Counted from the first letter of the stretch, positions 34,332-44,694 are shown. The stretch is DNA of 64,000 nt from Lachnospiraceae bacterium (GCA_029012365.1 JAQXLY010000019.1:32561-96560), one strand, 5' to 3'. Numbers and translations: made by a program. Notes: a model not told the origin generated them from the sequence alone.

Positions 34332-35801
34332 ATGGAAAAGGAAATTTTAATGCAAATACAAGTGCTGTTTCCGGTAGTTGCAGGCTGTCTTTTGTTTATT
34401 TTTTCACGCCGGGAAAACAAAAAGGTACAGACGAAATATGTGACAGCGGTGCTTTTGGCGGAAACTGTGCTGGTAGCGGTGTCAATGTTTATGGGAAAGA
34501 CAACTGTAGAAAGCTTTTGCCTGACTCCCGAAATCCGTTTGATTTTATGTAATGACGGACTTTCGGCAATATTTTGTATTCTTGTTACATTGGTATGGCT
34601 GTTTGTGGGGATTTATTCATTCTGCTATTTGAAGGGTACAAGAAAACCGGTGATGTTCTACGGATTTTACCTGATAGCTCTGGGCGTATTGCAGGGAATA
34701 GGGTTAGCCGGAAATCTCGTATCGTTTTATCTGTTTTATGAATGGATGACATTAATGACGGTGCCGTTCGTATTTTATACACGTACCAAAGAATCCGTGC
34801 GTGCGGCAAGAAAATATTTATTTTATTCGGTGACGGGAGCCACTCTGGTTCTGGCTGCAATTTTTCTGCTGGCAGGGAACACGGATGGGCTGCGTTTTAC
34901 GGGAAGTGCTTTAAATGAGGCGGCAAATCGTACAGAGGTACTGGTGGCTGCGGCATTACTGATTCTGGGCTTCGGCACAAAAGCAGGAATGTTTCCGATG
35001 CACGGCTGGCTTCCGACGGCACATCCGGTAGCGCCCGCACCGGCATCTGCCGTGCTTTCGGGTGTAATTACAAAGGCAGGAGTGCTTGGCCTTATCCGAA
35101 GCCTCTATTATGTAATCGGTGCTGACTATTTGTCCGGAACTCCGATACAGATTATGTTTTTCGGTTTGTCTTTACTTACGGTTTTTATGGGATCCATGCT
35201 TGCTTATAAGGAAAAGATATTGAAAAAAAGGCTGGCATACTCCACGGTGAGTCAGGTATCTTATATTTTGTTCGGACTTGCATTGTTTACTCCGGCAGGA
35301 TTGGCGGCGGCACTTCTTCACATGGTATTTCATTCCGTGATTAAAAATGCGTTGTTTTTATTTGCCGGAACCGTAATTCATGAGACAGGAGAGGAACGTG
35401 TGGATGGACTTCGCGGACTTGGAAAGGAGATGCCGGTTACCTTCTGGTGCTTTACTTTTGCGGCATTGTCTCTTGTGGGAATTCCGCCTATGGCAGGCTT
35501 TGTAAGTAAGTGGTATCTTGCCAAAGGAGCTCTTTCGGCATCCGCAGGCGTGTTTTCCTATCTCGGACCGGCTGTATTACTGCTCAGTGCACTTTTAACC
35601 GCGGGATATTTGCTGCCGATTACGGCAGACGGATTTTTTCCGGGGCGCGATTATGTAATGGCAACACCGGAGGCACGAGAGGGTAACGTTTCCATGATGG
35701 TTCCGCTGATTGTGTTTGCGGCGGCTTCGGTATTACTCGGTGTTTTTTCGGCACCGTTATACCGGTTTGTAACAGAACTTGGACTTAATCTTATGTTTTG
35801 A
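34332..35801 (+). CDS. Antiporter-like subunit (NuoL/M/N fold), second of four
   Basis: A 489-residue protein of about 14 helices and the same fold as MrpD. Conserved features are the glutamate in FYLFYEWMTLMTVPF, the lysine in GTKAGMFPMHGWLPTAHPVAP, and the HMVFHSVIKNALFLF histidine helix. It is close in sequence to the two genes after it, suggesting duplication within the operon. Whether it moves protons, sodium or both cannot be told. AAAGGAGGCAAAGG precedes the ATG. Confidence 0.88.
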   Translation: MEKEILMQIQVLFPVVAGCLLFIFSRRENKKVQTKYVTAVLLAETVLVAVSMFMGKTTVESFCLTPEIRLILCNDGLSAIFCILVTLVWLFVGIYSFCYLKGTRKPVMFYGFYLIALGVLQGIGLAGNLVSFYLFYEWMTLMTVPFVFYTRTKESVRAARKYLFYSVTGATLVLAAIFLLAGNTDGLRFTGSALNEAANRTEVLVAAALLILGFGTKAGMFPMHGWLPTAHPVAPAPASAVLSGVITKAGVLGLIRSLYYVIGADYLSGTPIQIMFFGLSLLTVFMGSMLAYKEKILKKRLAYSTVSQVSYILFGLALFTPAGLAAALLHMVFHSVIKNALFLFAGTVIHETGEERVDGLRGLGKEMPVTFWCFTFAALSLVGIPPMAGFVSKWYLAKGALSASAGVFSYLGPAVLLLSALLTAGYLLPITADGFFPGRDYVMATPEAREGNVSMMVPLIVFAAASVLLGVFSAPLYRFVTELGLNLMF

Positions 35802-35822
35802 TAAGGCGGAAAGGAGAAACAA

Positions 35823-37304
35823 ATGAGTCAGTACTGGATGTTGCTTCCGATTATTTTCCCGATTTTATCCGGCGGGTGCATTCCGCTGTTTCGTTTTAAG
35901 AGTGCAAAAGCACGTCGTAATTATGTCGGAGGCGTGACTTTGGCAAATACATTGCTTATGTTTGCGGTCATGTTCATTTTGCGCCCGGAAGGGAATTTTA
36001 TGCTGTTAAACATGGCAGGAAAGCTTTCAATTTCGTTTCATATGGATGGTATGGGGTGCGTGTTCGGTTCACTGATTGCCGTTCTGTGGCCGATTGCCAC
36101 GTTTTATGCCTTTGAATATATGAAGCATGAGGGAGGCGAGAATACTTTTTTTACATTTTATACCATGACCTATGGTATTACGGTAGGAATCGCATTTGCT
36201 TCCAACCTTATGACACTTTATTTGTTTTATGAGCTGCTGACATTTGTAACACTTCCGCTTGTTATGCACGGAATGAAGAAAAAATCGGTATTTGCCGGCA
36301 GACGTTATGTTACTTATTCGGTGGGAGGAGCCGCTTTTGCATTTATCGGTATTGCATTTATACTGACCTTCGGTGACAGTATTGAGTTTGTATACGGCGG
36401 TGTACTGAACGGTACTTATACGGAACTGCAGAAGCTGCTGTTACGTGCGGCATATGTATTGACAACATTCGGCTTCGGTGTAAAGGCAGCAATTTTTCCG
36501 TTTCATCGCTGGCTTCCTACCGCTTCGGTTGCACCGACTCCCGTTACGGCTTTGCTCCATGCGGTTGCAGTAGTAAAAGCGGGTGCATTTGCAATTTTAC
36601 GTATTACTTATTTTAGCTTCGGTACGGAGCTGTTAAAGGGGAGTGTTGCACAATATATCATTATGGCGACGGCACTGGTTACCATTTTGTACGGCTCTAC
36701 CATGGCATTAAAGGAACAGCATTTAAAACGGCGGCTGGCATATTCCACTGTCAGCAACCTTTCCTATATAGTGTTCGGAGCATCTTTAATGACACCGGCG
36801 GGACTTACCGGTGCACTTACCCATATGCTTGTACACGGAGTTGTGAAAATTACATTGTTTTTCTGTGCCGGTGCGGTTTTGTATAAGACGGGAAAGGAAT
36901 ATGTAAATGATATGCGGGGACTCGGAAAACAGATGCCGGTCACCTTTTTCTGCTTTACCTTTGCTTCTGCGGCACTGGTCGGGATTCCTCCGCTGCCTGC
37001 GTTTATCAGTAAATGGAATTTGTCAGAAGCGGCACTTTCGCAGGGACATCCGTTAGCAGTGTCAGGTATTGTTGTTTTGTTGATTTCTGCGGTATTGACG
37101 GCAATTTATTTGTTTCCGGTCGTGTTTAAGGCATGCTTTCCGTCAAAGGAAGGAGTGCGCCCGGAAACAAAACGGTGTGAGGCGAATGCCTATATGACAG
37201 TGCCGCTTGTATTATTGTGCGTTATGATTTTGTTACTCGGAGTATTTGCACAGCCGCTTACGAAGATTCTTGACTGTATTGCGAAAGGGGGCAGCATAAT
37301 ATGA
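35823..37304 (+). CDS. Antiporter-like subunit (NuoL/M/N fold), third of four
   Basis: A 493-residue protein, about 14 membrane helices. It retains the glutamate in LYLFYELLTFVTLPL, the lysine in VKAAIFPFHRWLPTASVAPTP, and the HMLVHGVVKITLFFC segment. Strong likeness to the preceding protein (for example shared KRLAYSTVS-type and GLGKQMPVTFFCFTFA segments) points to tandem duplication. The last four bases overlap the next gene (ATGA), so it is translationally coupled to the largest subunit. Confidence 0.88.
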   Translation: MSQYWMLLPIIFPILSGGCIPLFRFKSAKARRNYVGGVTLANTLLMFAVMFILRPEGNFMLLNMAGKLSISFHMDGMGCVFGSLIAVLWPIATFYAFEYMKHEGGENTFFTFYTMTYGITVGIAFASNLMTLYLFYELLTFVTLPLVMHGMKKKSVFAGRRYVTYSVGGAAFAFIGIAFILTFGDSIEFVYGGVLNGTYTELQKLLLRAAYVLTTFGFGVKAAIFPFHRWLPTASVAPTPVTALLHAVAVVKAGAFAILRITYFSFGTELLKGSVAQYIIMATALVTILYGSTMALKEQHLKRRLAYSTVSNLSYIVFGASLMTPAGLTGALTHMLVHGVVKITLFFCAGAVLYKTGKEYVNDMRGLGKQMPVTFFCFTFASAALVGIPPLPAFISKWNLSEAALSQGHPLAVSGIVVLLISAVLTAIYLFPVVFKACFPSKEGVRPETKRCEANAYMTVPLVLLCVMILLLGVFAQPLTKILDCIAKGGSII

Positions 37305-39202
37305 TCGGAACACTTCATTTTTCTGCGGAAGGCTTTCGTGTACTATATGCGTTACTTGCAAGCTTTTTATGGCTGATGACTTCTCTTTTTTCAAAACAGT
37401 ATTTTTACGGGCACAGAAATCTGAAACGGTATTTTGTTTTTTGTGCGGCTACTTTTGTAGCGGTACTCGGAGTATTTTTTGCGGGCGATTTGCTGACTCT
37501 GTTTTTGTTCTTTGAGATTATGTCCTTTACATCCTATGTATGGGTGGCTCAGGAGGAGACAGAGGCTGCGCTTCGGGCCTCCAAAACCTATCTTGCGATA
37601 GCGGTAATCGGGGGACTTTCCATGCTAATGGGACTGTTCCTTTTGGAGCATGCGTTCGGAACATTACGGATATCGGAGCTTCGCACGTCTGCAGAGCTCT
37701 TTCTGGCAGGAAAAGGAGGAAATTTCGGAAACAGGAGCACATATTTATATACGGCAGCCGCTTTGCTTACGGTTGGTTTCGGAGCAAAGGCGGGTGTGTT
37801 CCCGCTGCACATCTGGCTCCCGAAAGCACATCCTGCGGCTCCTGCCCCTGCATCGGCGCTGCTTTCCGGTATGTTAACCAAATGCGGTATTTTCGGTATG
37901 CTTCTGGTAAACTGTTACCTGTTGTTTGCAGATGCGGCATGGGGGAAGGTAATTCTGATTCTCGGTACGGTAACGATGGTGCTCGGTGCGGTGTCTGCTG
38001 TTTTTTCAGTGGATATAAAACGTACACTTGCCTGTTCCTCAGTGTCACAGATAGGTTTTATTACACTGGGCATCGGTATGATAAATGTTATGGGAGGACA
38101 CGGAATCGCGATACAGGGTACGGTATATCATATGGTAAACCATTCTTTGTTAAAGCTTGTGTTGTTTCTTGCCGCGGGTGTAATTTACGTTAATACGCAT
38201 TCTCTTGATTTGAATGAAATAAGAGGGTACGGAAGAAAGCATCCGTTCCTTGGGGCTGCGGTTGCCTTCGGTGGGCTTGGGCTTGCCGGTGTGCCGGGCT
38301 TAAACGGTTATATCAGTAAGACTTTGTTACATGAAAGTCTTGTAGAGCATATGGAGCATCTGGAAAAAGCCGGAATGTATTCCGAAATCGGTATGTTTAA
38401 GACAGTTGAGGTATTGTTTTTAGTTTCCGGCGGTCTGACACTTGCATATATGCTGAAGCTCTTTATTGCAATTTTCGTGGAAAAGGGTGACGGAGAGAAG
38501 CATACAGGGAAAAACAGCATGACGGTGCTTTCGGGAATTGCCGTATGCGGGTCGGCATTGCTTCTTCCGGTACTCGGACTGACACCGAATATCATTTTTG
38601 CGAAAATCGGAAATCTGGCGGAGGCTTTTTTGTGTCCTGCGGAAGCGGTGACGGGAGAAGCGGAAAGCATACGCTGGCTTTCGGCAGAAAATTTAAAGGG
38701 AGCTGCAATCTCTGTACTTATCGGTATTTTTGTTTATTTATTTGTTGTGCGTGTTTTTCTGATGAAGAAGGAAAACGGGAGAAAACTATATGTAAACAGG
38801 ATTCCGTCCTGGTTTGATCTGGAGGATACGGTGTATCGTCCGGTAATCGTACAGGCACTTCCTTTTGTACTTGCTTTTGTCTGCCGTGTTTGTGACAGAT
38901 TGACGGATACGGTTGCCGGTGTTTTGCGTATGACGGTTTTCGCACCAAGGAAAAGAAAGATGTCGATATGGGTGGGGACAAGACTTACGCATACTCTCGG
39001 AACGGCAATGGATGCGGTAATTTCTGTATTGAATAAAACGATATTTCATAATCACCCGATTTCGAAATCCTTTGTTTCTGTATTTGCAGTCAGTGAGCTG
39101 GAAGCCAGAAAGACATTTTCTTTGATTACGGGCAGCGTTTCCTTCGGGTTATTGCTTGCTGCCACCGGACTTGCAATTACACTTATTTATTTGCTTTTTT
39201 AA
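37301..39202 (+). CDS. Antiporter-like subunit with C-terminal extension, fourth of four
   Basis: A 633-residue protein whose first 480 residues have the MrpA/NuoL-type fold with the glutamate in LFLFFEIMSFTSYV, the lysine in GAKAGVFPLHIWLPKAHPAAP and the HMVNHSLLKLVLFL helix. The last 150 residues add a hydrophobic segment, an amphipathic region and a final helix, reminiscent of the long lateral helix of NuoL-type subunits. It closes the operon; no hydrogenase, formate or NADH module follows. Together with the other three it gives an antiporter with four channel-like subunits instead of two. Confidence 0.87.
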   Translation: MIGTLHFSAEGFRVLYALLASFLWLMTSLFSKQYFYGHRNLKRYFVFCAATFVAVLGVFFAGDLLTLFLFFEIMSFTSYVWVAQEETEAALRASKTYLAIAVIGGLSMLMGLFLLEHAFGTLRISELRTSAELFLAGKGGNFGNRSTYLYTAAALLTVGFGAKAGVFPLHIWLPKAHPAAPAPASALLSGMLTKCGIFGMLLVNCYLLFADAAWGKVILILGTVTMVLGAVSAVFSVDIKRTLACSSVSQIGFITLGIGMINVMGGHGIAIQGTVYHMVNHSLLKLVLFLAAGVIYVNTHSLDLNEIRGYGRKHPFLGAAVAFGGLGLAGVPGLNGYISKTLLHESLVEHMEHLEKAGMYSEIGMFKTVEVLFLVSGGLTLAYMLKLFIAIFVEKGDGEKHTGKNSMTVLSGIAVCGSALLLPVLGLTPNIIFAKIGNLAEAFLCPAEAVTGEAESIRWLSAENLKGAAISVLIGIFVYLFVVRVFLMKKENGRKLYVNRIPSWFDLEDTVYRPVIVQALPFVLAFVCRVCDRLTDTVAGVLRMTVFAPRKRKMSIWVGTRLTHTLGTAMDAVISVLNKTIFHNHPISKSFVSVFAVSELEARKTFSLITGSVSFGLLLAATGLAITLIYLLF

Positions 39203-39218
39203 AAAATTATGAAAAGTA

Positions 39219-39247
39219 TTGAAACTTCCATGCAAATTTGGTATTAT
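39219..39247 (+). promoter_or_regulatory. Sigma-A promoter for the CheX-like gene
   Basis: TTGAAA at 39219-39224, 17-base spacer, TATTAT at 39242-39247, directly after the antiporter operon. It leaves a leader of about 90 bases before the preferred ATG. Confidence 0.75.
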
Positions 39248-39341
39248 ATTAAATAGCTGAACAATAGGAGTGGTTACAAAGAGCAATGTAACAGTTGCGC
39301 GGAAGAGATTGGCATACAGCCAAGAAAGGTATGGGGATTAT

Positions 39342-39815
39342 ATGGCAGGAATTGTTTCAGTAGAGCATATCAATCCGTTTTTAATGTCGGCAGAACAGAT
39401 TTTGGCACAGGTTTGCGGAATTCAGACAAAGATTGGGCCGCTTTCTAAGGATAATTTATGTATTGACGGGGAACCTATGTTCATTATGCTTGGTGTTACC
39501 GGAGAAATGACCGGACAGGTTTGCATTGTGTTTGATACGGAAATCGGAAAGGATATTGCATCACGTATGATGATGGGTATGCCGGTTCCGGAAATTGATG
39601 ATATGGCAAAAAGTGCCTTGAGCGAATTGGGGAATATGATAATGGGAAATGCCGCCACACTGCTTTCCAATAATCAGATCAGAATTGACATTACGCCGCC
39701 GACCTTAGGTACGGGGAAGGCGAAGCTGGCATCACCTAATATTACATCGATTAAGGTGCCGTTATTATATGAGGGCGGAGAGATTAAGTTGTTCTTCTTA
39801 TTAAAGCTGGTATAG
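39342..39815 (+). CDS. cheX: CheX-like chemotaxis phosphatase
   Basis: A 157-residue protein of the CheX/CheC/FliY phosphatase group, which removes phosphate from CheY-P. The opening VEHINPFLMSAEQIL and the active-site motif ExxN in SELGNMIMGNAATLL (E and N) are visible. The frame is open to a GTG at 39270, but no well-spaced site precedes it; ATG 39342 follows a GGGG stretch and gives the family length. It stands alone with its own promoter and terminator, away from any che operon in the window. With the PilZ gene near 10 kb it suggests a motile or c-di-GMP-using host. Confidence 0.8.
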   Translation: MAGIVSVEHINPFLMSAEQILAQVCGIQTKIGPLSKDNLCIDGEPMFIMLGVTGEMTGQVCIVFDTEIGKDIASRMMMGMPVPEIDDMAKSALSELGNMIMGNAATLLSNNQIRIDITPPTLGTGKAKLASPNITSIKVPLLYEGGEIKLFFLLKLV

Positions 39816-39835
39816 GTACAGAAAAAGCAGAAAGA

Positions 39836-39865
39836 AGGTGACGCGGTCGCATCACCTCTTTTTTT
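39836..39865 (+). terminator. Rho-independent terminator after cheX-like gene
   Basis: AGGTGACGCG (39836-39845) pairs with CGCATCACCT (39848-39857) apart from one C-A mismatch, 2-base gap at the tip, followed by seven T (39859-39865). Confidence 0.8.
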
Positions 39866-39897
39866 AGGAAGATTGAAGACAGATTAGGAGAAAAGAG

Positions 39898-40452
39898 ATG
39901 GGTAAGTTAAAAGTAAAGAATTACAAGTATCCGGGTAAAAAGGTGAATGATACACCACGTATTACTCGTAAAGGGAAAGCAATCCTGTTTTCCATAATCG
40001 GAGCGGTTGTAGCGTTAGTAATTGCCTTGGTTTGGATTGAATCCGGACTTGAAAATAAAATTGTAATTAAGAATAAATCCTCTCACGATATTGCTTCATT
40101 ACGCTTCTGGTATGAAGATGAAAACGGTGCGGTTACGGAGATTATGAGCTTTGACGGTGTTGCGGCAAAGGAAAAAATCACAAAGTCAACGGAAAGTCTC
40201 GAATTGTCAAAATTGCAGGGAGAAGCATGGCTTACTGTTCAGATTGTTTTTAAAGACGGCGGCAAGGCAATTTTACAGACGGGACAGTTTCTTTACGGAT
40301 TTAACGGAAGAATCATGTTTGAAGTATCCGGTACGGGTTCGGATGAGCTTATGCTTCATTTGAAAGCAGGTGAGGGATTGTTTAACTCTACTGCAATGAC
40401 CGGATGTGATGATATATACTATATTAATCCACAGAACGGTTATATCGAGTAA
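39898..40452 (+). CDS. Uncharacterised single-pass membrane protein
   Basis: A 184-residue protein not recognised as a known family. Residues 1-27 are strongly basic, residues 28-46 form one membrane helix, and the remaining 138 residues are predicted extracellular, with alternating hydrophobic beta-strand-like stretches (KIVIKNKSSHDIASLRFWYED, WLTVQIVFKDGGKAIL). The basic tail before the helix fits the positive-inside rule with the C terminus outside. TAGGAGAAAAGAG precedes the ATG. It lies between the CheX-like gene and the hydratase, each in its own unit. Confidence 0.75.
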   Translation: MGKLKVKNYKYPGKKVNDTPRITRKGKAILFSIIGAVVALVIALVWIESGLENKIVIKNKSSHDIASLRFWYEDENGAVTEIMSFDGVAAKEKITKSTESLELSKLQGEAWLTVQIVFKDGGKAILQTGQFLYGFNGRIMFEVSGTGSDELMLHLKAGEGLFNSTAMTGCDDIYYINPQNGYIE

Positions 40453-40517
40453 AAGATGCGGCATCTGTCGCTCTGATAGAAGAAAGGCACCTGTAGGTGC
40501 AAAGAAAGGGTAAAAAG

Positions 40518-42809
40518 ATGATTACATTATTGAAAAACGGTGCTTATGTGGTAAACGGTTCAGAGGTAATCGAGGATACTGCAGAAGGCAGACAGAAGCT
40601 ATCTGCAATGCTCGGCAATGTTCCGGCAGCAGACGAGGCAAAGAAGGCTACACTTTCCTATGGTATTTTAGAGAGTCACAATACTTCAGGCTCCATGGAA
40701 AAGTTAAAAATTAAATTTGATAAGCTTACTTCGCACGATATTACCTTTGTAGGTATTATCCAGACAGCAAGAGCCAGCGGACTTACCGAGTTTCCGGTGC
40801 CGTATGTGTTAACCAACTGCCACAACAGTCTTTGTGCGGTAGGAGGTACAATTAACGAGGATGACCACATGTTTGGTCTTTCCTGTGCAAAGCGTTACGG
40901 CGGTATTTATGTTCCGCCTCATCAGGCAGTAATTCATCAGTTTGCAAGAGAGATGCTTGCCGGTGGCGGTAAAATGATTCTCGGTTCCGACAGCCATACA
41001 AGATACGGTGCCCTTGGTACAATGGCAGTGGGCGAAGGGGGACCTGAGCTTGTAAAGCAGCTTTTAAATAAGACCTATGATATTAATATGCCGAAGGTAG
41101 TCGGTGTGCATATGACCGGAAAGCCTGCAAAGGGTGTCGGCCCGCAGGATATTGCACTTGCAATTATCGGTGCCGTATTTGCCAACGGCTATGTAAACAA
41201 TAAAGTAATGGAATTTTTCGGCGAGGGTGTTCACAATATGAGTGTGGATTACCGTATCGGAGTAGACGTTATGACTACAGAGACTACCTGTCTTTCCTCC
41301 ATCTGGGAGACCGATTCTGCGGTAGAAGAGTTCTATGAGATGCACGGCAGAAAGGAAGACTATAAGGAATTAAAGCTTTCTTCCGTAGTTTATTATGACG
41401 GCTTAATCGAAGTGAACTTAGATAAGATTCGTCCGATGATTGCAATGCCGTTCCATCCGAGCAATGTATATACCATTGCCGACTTAAAGGCAAATCTGGA
41501 GGATATTCTTGCAGAGGTTGAGAAGAAGGCACTTGTAAGTCTTAATAACAATAAGGTTACCTACAAGCTTCGCGATAAGATACGCGACGGAAAGCTCTAT
41601 ATTGAGCAGGGTGTTATCGCAGGCTGTGCAGGCGGCGGTTTTGAGAATATTTGTGATGCGGCAGATATCTTAAAGGATAAGTTTATCGGTAATGATGAGT
41701 TCTCCTTAAGTGTATATCCTGCAAGCCAGCCGATTTTCATGGAGCTTGTGAAGAACGGCAGAGTAGCGGAGCTGATGCGTGCGGGTGCTACCATCCGTAC
41801 CGCATTCTGCGGACCGTGCTTCGGTGCGGGTGATGTTCCGGCGAATAACGGCTTAAGTATCCGTCATTCCACACGTAACTTCCCGAACCGTGAAGGTTCT
41901 AAGGTTACAAACGGGCAGATTGCTTCCGTTGCACTCATGGATGCACGTTCCATTGCGGCAACCGCAGCCAACAAGGGCTTCCTTACCGGTGCGGATGAAC
42001 TGGATGTTACTTTCACGAAGCCGGCATACTACTTTGATTCTTCTATTTACGAGAACAGAGTATATTTCGGTGCGGGAAAACCGGATAAGAATGCAGAGGT
42101 GAAGTTTGGCCCGGGTATTGTAGACTGGCCGGCAATGTCTGCTCTTACCGATGATATGCTGTTAAAGGTAGTTTCCGAAATTCATGACCCGGTTACCACG
42201 ACGGATGAGCTGATTCCGTCCGGTGAGACTTCTTCCTATCGCTCCAACCCGCTCGGCCTGGCTGAATTTACTCTTTCCAGAAAAGACCCGGCCTATGTCG
42301 GACGTGCGAAAGAGGTACAGAAGGCTGAAAAGGCAAGAATCGCAGGTGGTGGTCTTGCCGGAATAAAGGAAGCAAATGCGGAGGTAGCGGCAGCGTTTGA
42401 GACGGTTGCAAAGCAGATGGAGGTCAATCCGTCCGCAACCGAAATCGGAAGTGTAATCTACGCAACTAAGCCTGGTGACGGTTCGGCTCGTGAGCAGGCA
42501 GCAAGCTGCCAGAAGGTTCTGGGCGGTCTTGCAAACATTGCAAAGGAATATGCAACCAAGCGTTATCGCAGTAATCTGATTAACTGGGGTATGCTTCCGT
42601 TCTTAATTGACGGCGAGCTGCCGTTTAAGAACGGTGATTATATTTTCTTAAAGGATATTAAAGAGGCTGTAGCCTTGAAGAAGCCGGAGATTACCGCTTA
42701 TGTGGTAGGAGAGAAGATGATACCGTTTACGGTACGTCTCGGTGAGCTTACGGATGATGAACGTGAAATCATTACCAAGGGCTGTCTGATTAACTACTAT
42801 CGCGGATAA
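40518..42809 (+). CDS. Aconitase-family hydratase, YbhJ-like
   Basis: A 763-residue 4Fe-4S dehydratase of the aconitase superfamily. Substrate and cluster motifs are visible: [42 protein letters not shown] and [18 protein letters not shown], with cysteines placed to bind the cluster, and a C-terminal swivelling domain joined in the same chain. The motif set departs from classical AcnA and resembles the YbhJ-type hydratases, whose substrate is not established, so no acn symbol is given. ATG 40518 follows AAAGAAAGGG. No citrate synthase or isocitrate dehydrogenase genes lie near. Confidence 0.85.
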   Translation: MITLLKNGAYVVNGSEVIEDTAEGRQKLSAMLGNVPAADEAKKATLSYGILESHNTSGSMEKLKIKFDKLTSHDITFVGIIQTARASGLTEFPVPYVLTNCHNSLCAVGGTINEDDHMFGLSCAKRYGGIYVPPHQAVIHQFAREMLAGGGKMILGSDSHTRYGALGTMAVGEGGPELVKQLLNKTYDINMPKVVGVHMTGKPAKGVGPQDIALAIIGAVFANGYVNNKVMEFFGEGVHNMSVDYRIGVDVMTTETTCLSSIWETDSAVEEFYEMHGRKEDYKELKLSSVVYYDGLIEVNLDKIRPMIAMPFHPSNVYTIADLKANLEDILAEVEKKALVSLNNNKVTYKLRDKIRDGKLYIEQGVIAGCAGGGFENICDAADILKDKFIGNDEFSLSVYPASQPIFMELVKNGRVAELMRAGATIRTAFCGPCFGAGDVPANNGLSIRHSTRNFPNREGSKVTNGQIASVALMDARSIAATAANKGFLTGADELDVTFTKPAYYFDSSIYENRVYFGAGKPDKNAEVKFGPGIVDWPAMSALTDDMLLKVVSEIHDPVTTTDELIPSGETSSYRSNPLGLAEFTLSRKDPAYVGRAKEVQKAEKARIAGGGLAGIKEANAEVAAAFETVAKQMEVNPSATEIGSVIYATKPGDGSAREQAASCQKVLGGLANIAKEYATKRYRSNLINWGMLPFLIDGELPFKNGDYIFLKDIKEAVALKKPEITAYVVGEKMIPFTVRLGELTDDEREIITKGCLINYYRG

Positions 42810-42827
42810 TATCGGAGGAAACGTTAT

Positions 42828-44645
42828 ATGAAGGACAAGAGAAAGAGCATAAAAGGAGCTTTGATTGTAGCGGTATCGGCTTTTTGTATCGGTAGTTTTC
42901 TTCCTTCCTGTAACGGAAACAAGAAAGAGGGCAATGGGCTATCCCCGTCTGTAGAGCCGGGGACGTCCGGCCCTCTTTCTATGTCTCCGGAACAGGATAT
43001 TACACCGGCAGTTACACCCGCAGAGGAGACGATAACCGAAGTACCTGCTGCAACTATAACACCGGCTGCACCGCCGACATCGGCTGCAGCTGCAGATATA
43101 AAAAAGTATGCACTTGTGAAGTATCCTACCCTGTATGCGGATATTCCGGACCCGGATATCATTCGCGTGGGTGAAAACTATTACATGACCAGTACGACCA
43201 TGAACCTGTGTCCGGGTGTACCAATCATGAAATCAAAAGACCTGGTGCACTGGCAGATAGTTAATTATGTGTATGATATACTGGAAAATGATGATTACGG
43301 CAGACTGGAAAACGGTAAAGATATGTATTCCCGCGGTTCATGGGCGGCATCATTACGCTTTGATGAGGCAAGCGGGCTGTATTATGTGGGATTTAACAGC
43401 AATAATCACGGCTTTTATATTTACACAACAGACGATATCGAGAACGGTACATGGAAAAAATATAAGATGAACGGATTCCTGCATGATCCGGGACTCCTTT
43501 TTGACAACGGGAAATTATACGGCATTTCCGCAAGCGGCGGAACCTGCCGTATCCAACAGTTAAGATTAAACGAGGAGAAGTCTGCGGTGGAGACCGTTGG
43601 AGGGTCAAAGACTATTTTTACCGCGGATGGCTGGTCTTTATGGGAAGGCGCACATGCATATAAAATCGGGGACTATTATTATGTGTGCATTATTGCATCT
43701 CCTACATACAAATGGATGCGGACTCAGCTTTGCTACCGTTCCAAGGATTTGCTTTCGGGAACATGGGAGGAAAAGATTATTTATGAGGGCGGTTCCGGAA
43801 ATAACGGTGCGGGACTTGCACAGGGTGGTCTGGTACAGACCCAGTACGGGGACTGGTACGGATTTTTGTTCCAGGACAGAGGCAGCGTAGGACGTGTGCC
43901 GTCTATTGTGGCGGTAGAATGGCAGGAGGACTGGCCGATGATGGGGACGTATGCCATGAACGGAAAGTTTTTGCAGAATCAGGCGGATATGGCAATGAGG
44001 ATTCAGCTTCCGGACAGCGGGGAAGAAAACTATTTTGTAGATAATGATTCCTTTGATTATGAGGAGGGGGAGCCACTGAAGTTAGTATGGCAGTGGAATC
44101 ACAATCCGGTGGATGAATACTGGTCTGTGACAAAACGTCCGGGATATTTGCGTCTTACTACCGACAGGGTAGTAAGCAATCTTTACGAGGCGCACAATTC
44201 TCTGACACAGAGAACCGTAGGACCGAAGTGTGAAACAGAGACAAAGATTTCCATAGCAGGATTAAAGAGCGGGGACTATGCCGGTATCAGTGCCGTGTCC
44301 GAGCATTACGGAATGATTGGGGTATATTGTGATGAAAAAGGCGATAAGTATATCTATCAGGCAGACAGTCAGTTTATGACCGCGTTTGAGAGCTTTCACG
44401 CAAAGACGGAAGAACCGCTCACGGAGGATGCGGAGGTCTGTCTTAAGATTTCTTATGATTTGAGCGGAAACCGTGCGACGTTTTCTTACAGTATGGACGG
44501 AGAAAACTGGGTAGAGTTCGGAAATCAGATGCAGTTAGGTTTTTCTACCTCCACCACTTTTATGGGAACCAGAAGCTTTCTGTTCTGTTATGCAACGAAG
44601 GAAGCCGGAGGTTATGCGGAGTTTGATTATTATAAGGTACGGTGA
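42828..44645 (+). CDS. Secreted GH43-family glycoside hydrolase (beta-xylosidase/arabinofuranosidase-like) lipoprotein
   Basis: A 605-residue exported protein. A signal peptide ends at the lipobox LPSC (C28), then a Ser/Thr/Pro-rich linker (29-85), a five-bladed GH43 catalytic domain (about 95-400) and a C-terminal jelly-roll domain (about 410-605) like those of GH43 beta-xylosidases. Catalytic positions are visible in IPDPDIIRVG (base), FLHDPGLLFD (pKa modulator) and LWEGAHAYKIG (acid). It would release arabinose or xylose from plant hemicellulose at the cell surface. It follows the hydratase by 18 bases, perhaps co-transcribed. Confidence 0.9.
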   Translation: MKDKRKSIKGALIVAVSAFCIGSFLPSCNGNKKEGNGLSPSVEPGTSGPLSMSPEQDITPAVTPAEETITEVPAATITPAAPPTSAAAADIKKYALVKYPTLYADIPDPDIIRVGENYYMTSTTMNLCPGVPIMKSKDLVHWQIVNYVYDILENDDYGRLENGKDMYSRGSWAASLRFDEASGLYYVGFNSNNHGFYIYTTDDIENGTWKKYKMNGFLHDPGLLFDNGKLYGISASGGTCRIQQLRLNEEKSAVETVGGSKTIFTADGWSLWEGAHAYKIGDYYYVCIIASPTYKWMRTQLCYRSKDLLSGTWEEKIIYEGGSGNNGAGLAQGGLVQTQYGDWYGFLFQDRGSVGRVPSIVAVEWQEDWPMMGTYAMNGKFLQNQADMAMRIQLPDSGEENYFVDNDSFDYEEGEPLKLVWQWNHNPVDEYWSVTKRPGYLRLTTDRVVSNLYEAHNSLTQRTVGPKCETETKISIAGLKSGDYAGISAVSEHYGMIGVYCDEKGDKYIYQADSQFMTAFESFHAKTEEPLTEDAEVCLKISYDLSGNRATFSYSMDGENWVEFGNQMQLGFSTSTTFMGTRSFLFCYATKEAGGYAEFDYYKVR

Positions 44646-44647
44646 AA

Positions 44648-44694
44648 ATTATTTCCAAAAACTACTTGATTTTTCTTGGAAATAATGCTATACT
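44648..44694 (+). promoter_or_regulatory. rimP operon promoter overlapped by an 11-bp inverted repeat
   Basis: TTGATT (44666-44671), 17-base spacer and TATACT (44689-44694), preceded by TG for an extended -10. The perfect inverted repeat ATTATTTCCAA (44648-44658) and TTGGAAATAAT (44676-44686) flanks the -35 and runs up to the -10. This could be an operator or merely the hairpin ending the GH43 transcript, though no T-run follows it. Confidence 0.65.

Noticed and set aside
37540..38193. Plus-strand frame of 217 codons in the last antiporter subunit
   Set aside because: Out-of-frame shadow; the antiporter subunit keeps all conserved helices through this stretch.
39241..39341. Possible c-di-GMP riboswitch in the leader of the CheX-like gene
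   Set aside because: The leader lacks the conserved GEMM core sequences; only a plain promoter was supported.
40453..40517. Short hairpins before the hydratase, including GCACCT/AGGTGC at 40487-40500
   Set aside because: Stems are six bases, have no T-run and do not cover the ribosome site; likely incidental.
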